Of a stretch of DNA of 64,000 bases, positions 61,525-64,000 are shown piece after piece; positions within the stretch are counted from its first letter, which is position 1; each line of letters begins with the position of its first letter. Made by a program: the position numbers and the translations under genes. The notes below the pieces were generated by a model, which searched no databases, was not told where the DNA came from, and saw only the letters and a program-made list of their open reading frames with translations. Location: the NCBI RefSeq assembly GCF_004745485.1, contig NZ_RHFG01000001.1:186001-250000 (forward strand), in the 5' to 3' direction. Origin of the DNA: Brevibacterium sp. S22. Its GTDB lineage: Bacteria > Actinomycetota > Actinomycetes > Actinomycetales > Brevibacteriaceae.

Positions 61525-62258
61525 TCCCCGTCGTCCTCGCCTCACAGTCTCCGTCGCGCCGTCAGATCCTCCAAGCCGGCGGAATCGACCCGGTCATCAT
61601 CGTCTCCGAGGTCGACGAACGTGCCATCGAGGACGAGTTCTCCGGTTCCGTCGGGGATCTCACCACGGCGCTGTCGGAGGCCAAAGCCCGCGCTGTCATC
61701 GACCGGATCATCGCTTCCGCACCTCCGACTCTCCAGGATGCGGATACCGTCGTCATCATCGCCGGGGACTCCCTCCTCGAATTCGACGGCCGGGCCATCG
61801 GCAAGCCGGGAACGGCCGAACGCACTCGCGAAGTGTGGTCGATGATCGCCGGTCAATGGACGCAGCTGCATTCTGGTCATTCGGTCGCCGTGCTCACCCG
61901 AACGCTGCAGTCGATCGAAGCAGCCGAACACCTGGCAGCTGACGGCCGCACCGACGCAGCCGAACATGTCTCTCGAGCCCGCTCGACGCAATTCGAACTC
62001 AGCGCTCTGCGCTCGAAGCGGTCGACCACCTCGGTGCTCATCGGCTCCCCCGAACCAAGCGAGCTCGAAGCATACATCGCAACCGAGGAGCCCTTCCACG
62101 TCGCCGGGGCTCTGACGATCGACGGATTCGGCGGCGCCTACGTCGACCGACTCGACGGCGACCATCTCACTGTGCTCGGGCTCAGCCTGCCCGTGGTGCG
62201 CGAATTGGTCACAGATATGGGCCTGTTCTGGCCCGACCTGTGGACTATCAAGCGCTAG
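61521..62258 (+). CDS. maf: Maf-family nucleotide pyrophosphatase
   Basis: This 245-residue protein begins with VVLASQSPSRRQILQAGG (S-x-S-P-x-R-R active-site loop), EVDERAI, AEAKARAV-like SEAKARAVIDR, and IAGDSLLEFDGRAIGKPGTA (usual D-T-V/D-S catalytic region). It hydrolyses non-canonical nucleoside triphosphates. GTG 61521 overlaps the previous stop. Confidence 0.9.
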   Translation: MIPVVLASQSPSRRQILQAGGIDPVIIVSEVDERAIEDEFSGSVGDLTTALSEAKARAVIDRIIASAPPTLQDADTVVIIAGDSLLEFDGRAIGKPGTAERTREVWSMIAGQWTQLHSGHSVAVLTRTLQSIEAAEHLAADGRTDAAEHVSRARSTQFELSALRSKRSTTSVLIGSPEPSELEAYIATEEPFHVAGALTIDGFGGAYVDRLDGDHLTVLGLSLPVVRELVTDMGLFWPDLWTIKR

Positions 62259-62381
62259 ACTCGGTCCTGGTGCGGTGACACGCCCGAGGACATTGAAGTT
62301 CTCGTCCCAGTTTTTTATCGCTGTTCTACAAACCCTTGGTGCGGTTCTCTAAATTGTTCTGTGATCATACAAAGGAGCACC

Positions 62382-64000
62382 ATGACCACAGTCCTCCCCG
62401 ACTCCACGACCTCGGTTCTGAGCACCACTGTTCCGACCGGGGCCGTCCGCCGAGTCCTCATCGCCAATCGCGGTGAGATCGCTCTGCGCATCATCCGGGC
62501 CGCCCACGACCTCGGCATCAAGGCCGTCGCCGTGTACACCCGCGCCGATTCAGATGCCGATTTCGTCGAACTCGCCGACGACGCATGGCTGTTGGACGGT
62601 TCCGGTGCCGGGGAGACATACCTCGACGTCGAGAAGATCCTCGCTTTGGCCAAACGCTCCGGCGCTGACGCGATTCACCCCGGATACGGCTATATGGCCG
62701 AGAACGCTCAGTTCGCGCAGGCTGTCATCGATGCCGGGCTGATCTGGATCGGTCCTCCCCCGGCCGCGATCGAGCTCCTCGGTGACAAATCCGGAGCCCG
62801 TGCCGTCGCCGAAGCCGTCGACGCTCCGGTCGCGCCCGGTTCCGATGGCGCCGTGGCCGATCTTCGAGAGGCCGCAGAAGTGGCCGACAGGATCGGATTC
62901 CCCGTCGTCGTCAAGGCCGTCCACGGCGGCGGTGGGCGCGGTTTCCGTGCCTGTGCTTCATCTGCCGATCTCGAAGCCGCCTATACCGCGGCGACCCGTG
63001 AGGCCCAGAGCGCCTTCGGTCGCGGTGAGTGCCTCATCGAGAAGCAGATCGTGCGTCCCCGTCACCTCGAGACCCAGTGCCTGGCCGATGCCCACGGCAA
63101 TGTCCGGATCGTCTCGACGCGTGACTGCACCCTGCAACGTCGCAATCAGAAGATCGTCGAGGAAGCACCTGCCCCGTTCCTCACTGCTGAGCAGGAGCGC
63201 ATCGTCTCCGAAGCCTCGGCCCGCCTGCTCGCCCACGTCGGCTACGTCGGCGCCGCGACCTGTGAGTTCCTCCTCGGCGAAGACGGCACCATCATCTTCA
63301 TGGAAGCCAATGCGCGTATCCAGGTCGAGCACACCGTCACCGAGGAGGTCACCGGAGTCGACCTCGTCGGCTGGCAGGTGCGCATCGCTTCGGGTGAGTC
63401 TCTGCCCGATGAGTTCCCCGCCGTCCGCGGACACTCCTTCCAGTTCCGCATCAACGCCGAAGATCCCACCACATTCTTCCCCGCCACCGGCGCGGTGAAG
63501 AACCACCGTGAGCCTTCGGGCCCCGGTGTGCGTCTGGACTCGGGCATCGGCGAAGGCAGCGTCGTCGGCACGGACTTCGACCCGATGTTAGCCAAGCTCG
63601 TCGTCACCGGTGCCACCCGGGACGAGGCCTTGGCTCGAGCCCGCCGAGCTCTGGCCGAGTACCGGATAGAGGGAGTCTCGACGTTGCTGCCGCTGCATCG
63701 TGTGCTCGTCGACGAGCAGGCGTTCGCCTCCGACTTCAAGGTCTGGACCAACTGGCTCGAAACCGCTTTCGTCAATCCGCTTGTCGATCCACAGCTAGGA
63801 GAACAGATGAGTACTGCAACCGACAGCTTCAGTGTTGTGGTCGAGGTCGATGGCCGCCGCATGACCGTTTCGGTCCCCAAGGACGTCATCTCCGATCTCG
63901 GTCACGTTCCCAGCCCCAGTGTGCCGCGGCGCAAGCGCGGGCTGAGCAGCCGCAAGGGTGCGAAGATCGCCGACGACTCGAACGCGCTCAACGCTCCTAT
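62382..64000 (+). CDS. Acyl-CoA carboxylase biotin-carboxylase (alpha) subunit, 3' end outside the window
   Basis: At least 539 residues are present. The biotin carboxylase fold begins RRVLIANRGEIALRIIRAAH, with DAIHPGYGYMAENAQFAQAV, ATP-grasp PVVVKAVHGGGGRGFRACAS, RHLETQCLADAHGNV and FMEANARIQVEHTVTEEVTG (catalytic Glu/Arg). After residue 470 comes a linker toward the C-terminal biotin-carrier domain, which is cut off. AAAGGAGCACC precedes ATG 62382. It makes malonyl- or propionyl-type CoA substrates with a beta subunit. Confidence 0.93.
   Translation, partial: MTTVLPDSTTSVLSTTVPTGAVRRVLIANRGEIALRIIRAAHDLGIKAVAVYTRADSDADFVELADDAWLLDGSGAGETYLDVEKILALAKRSGADAIHPGYGYMAENAQFAQAVIDAGLIWIGPPPAAIELLGDKSGARAVAEAVDAPVAPGSDGAVADLREAAEVADRIGFPVVVKAVHGGGGRGFRACASSADLEAAYTAATREAQSAFGRGECLIEKQIVRPRHLETQCLADAHGNVRIVSTRDCTLQRRNQKIVEEAPAPFLTAEQERIVSEASARLLAHVGYVGAATCEFLLGEDGTIIFMEANARIQVEHTVTEEVTGVDLVGWQVRIASGESLPDEFPAVRGHSFQFRINAEDPTTFFPATGAVKNHREPSGPGVRLDSGIGEGSVVGTDFDPMLAKLVVTGATRDEALARARRALAEYRIEGVSTLLPLHRVLVDEQAFASDFKVWTNWLETAFVNPLVDPQLGEQMSTATDSFSVVVEVDGRRMTVSVPKDVISDLGHVPSPSVPRRKRGLSSRKGAKIADDSNALNAP

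Noticed and set aside
1-64000. CRISPR arrays, tRNA or rRNA genes
   Set aside because: No regularly spaced identical repeats and no cloverleaf-like segments were noticed; a covariance-model scan would be decisive for tRNA.

Overview
The window is high-GC, densely packed DNA from an actinobacterium. It carries mycothiol S-conjugate amidase (mca), DinB/mycothiol-transferase-like proteins, DUF4245 and DUF4307 membrane proteins, class II fructose bisphosphatase (glpX), PhoH2 (PIN plus PhoH) and a fused-ATPase ECF transporter. The gene order ychF / rmuC / ispH / xseAB / DUF4245 / glpX / carbonic anhydrase / fumC / phoH2 / uppS / hemolysin III / mca / greA fits a Brevibacterium-like organism. That placement is inferred from gene content only. 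No tRNA, rRNA, CRISPR array or integrase gene is visible.

Layout. (1) 1-17.8 kb is ordinary chromosome: a nucleoside hydrolase plus ECF transporter operon, a sugar kinase, an HxlR regulator with palindromic sites, an acyltransferase/arfB pair, GNAT and hydrolase genes. It ends in decaying genes: a deaminase missing its zinc-ligand segment, an ORF with an in-frame UAG, and NmrA-type fragments. (2) About 18.45-43.1 kb is an accessory island ending exactly at the stop codon of ychF. It holds a LysR plus mesX/mesD methionine synthase unit, HEPN/MNT, HigBA and RelE/Phd-type toxin-antitoxin modules, an ABC exporter operon, a TetR/GNAT pair, an IS3-type and an IS5-type insertion sequence, a two-component system and several broken genes. 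(3) 43.1-64 kb is conserved housekeeping chromosome, ending inside a biotin-dependent carboxylase gene.

The most interesting signal is a family of short repeats inside the island. The last ~25 bases of ychF recur, diverged and all in the same orientation, at 18450, 22388, 22666, 23953, 25058, 42183 and 43090. One copy (22666-22856) extends into ~190 bp of decayed ychF coding sequence. Four of the copies lie roughly 30-95 bp upstream of a toxin-antitoxin operon, or of the remnant of one, on the same strand. The simplest reading is that TA-bearing segments were repeatedly captured at the ychF 3' end, with recombination supplied by an enzyme outside this window.

Other notable points: an ECF ATPase whose two halves look built to give one active and one dead ATP site; a possible short-leader attenuator in front of greA; an IS5-family element that carries a cupin gene and is flanked by CTAG duplications, whose removal rejoins an open reading frame; and a HigBA operon translationally coupled to a truncated phosphotransferase.
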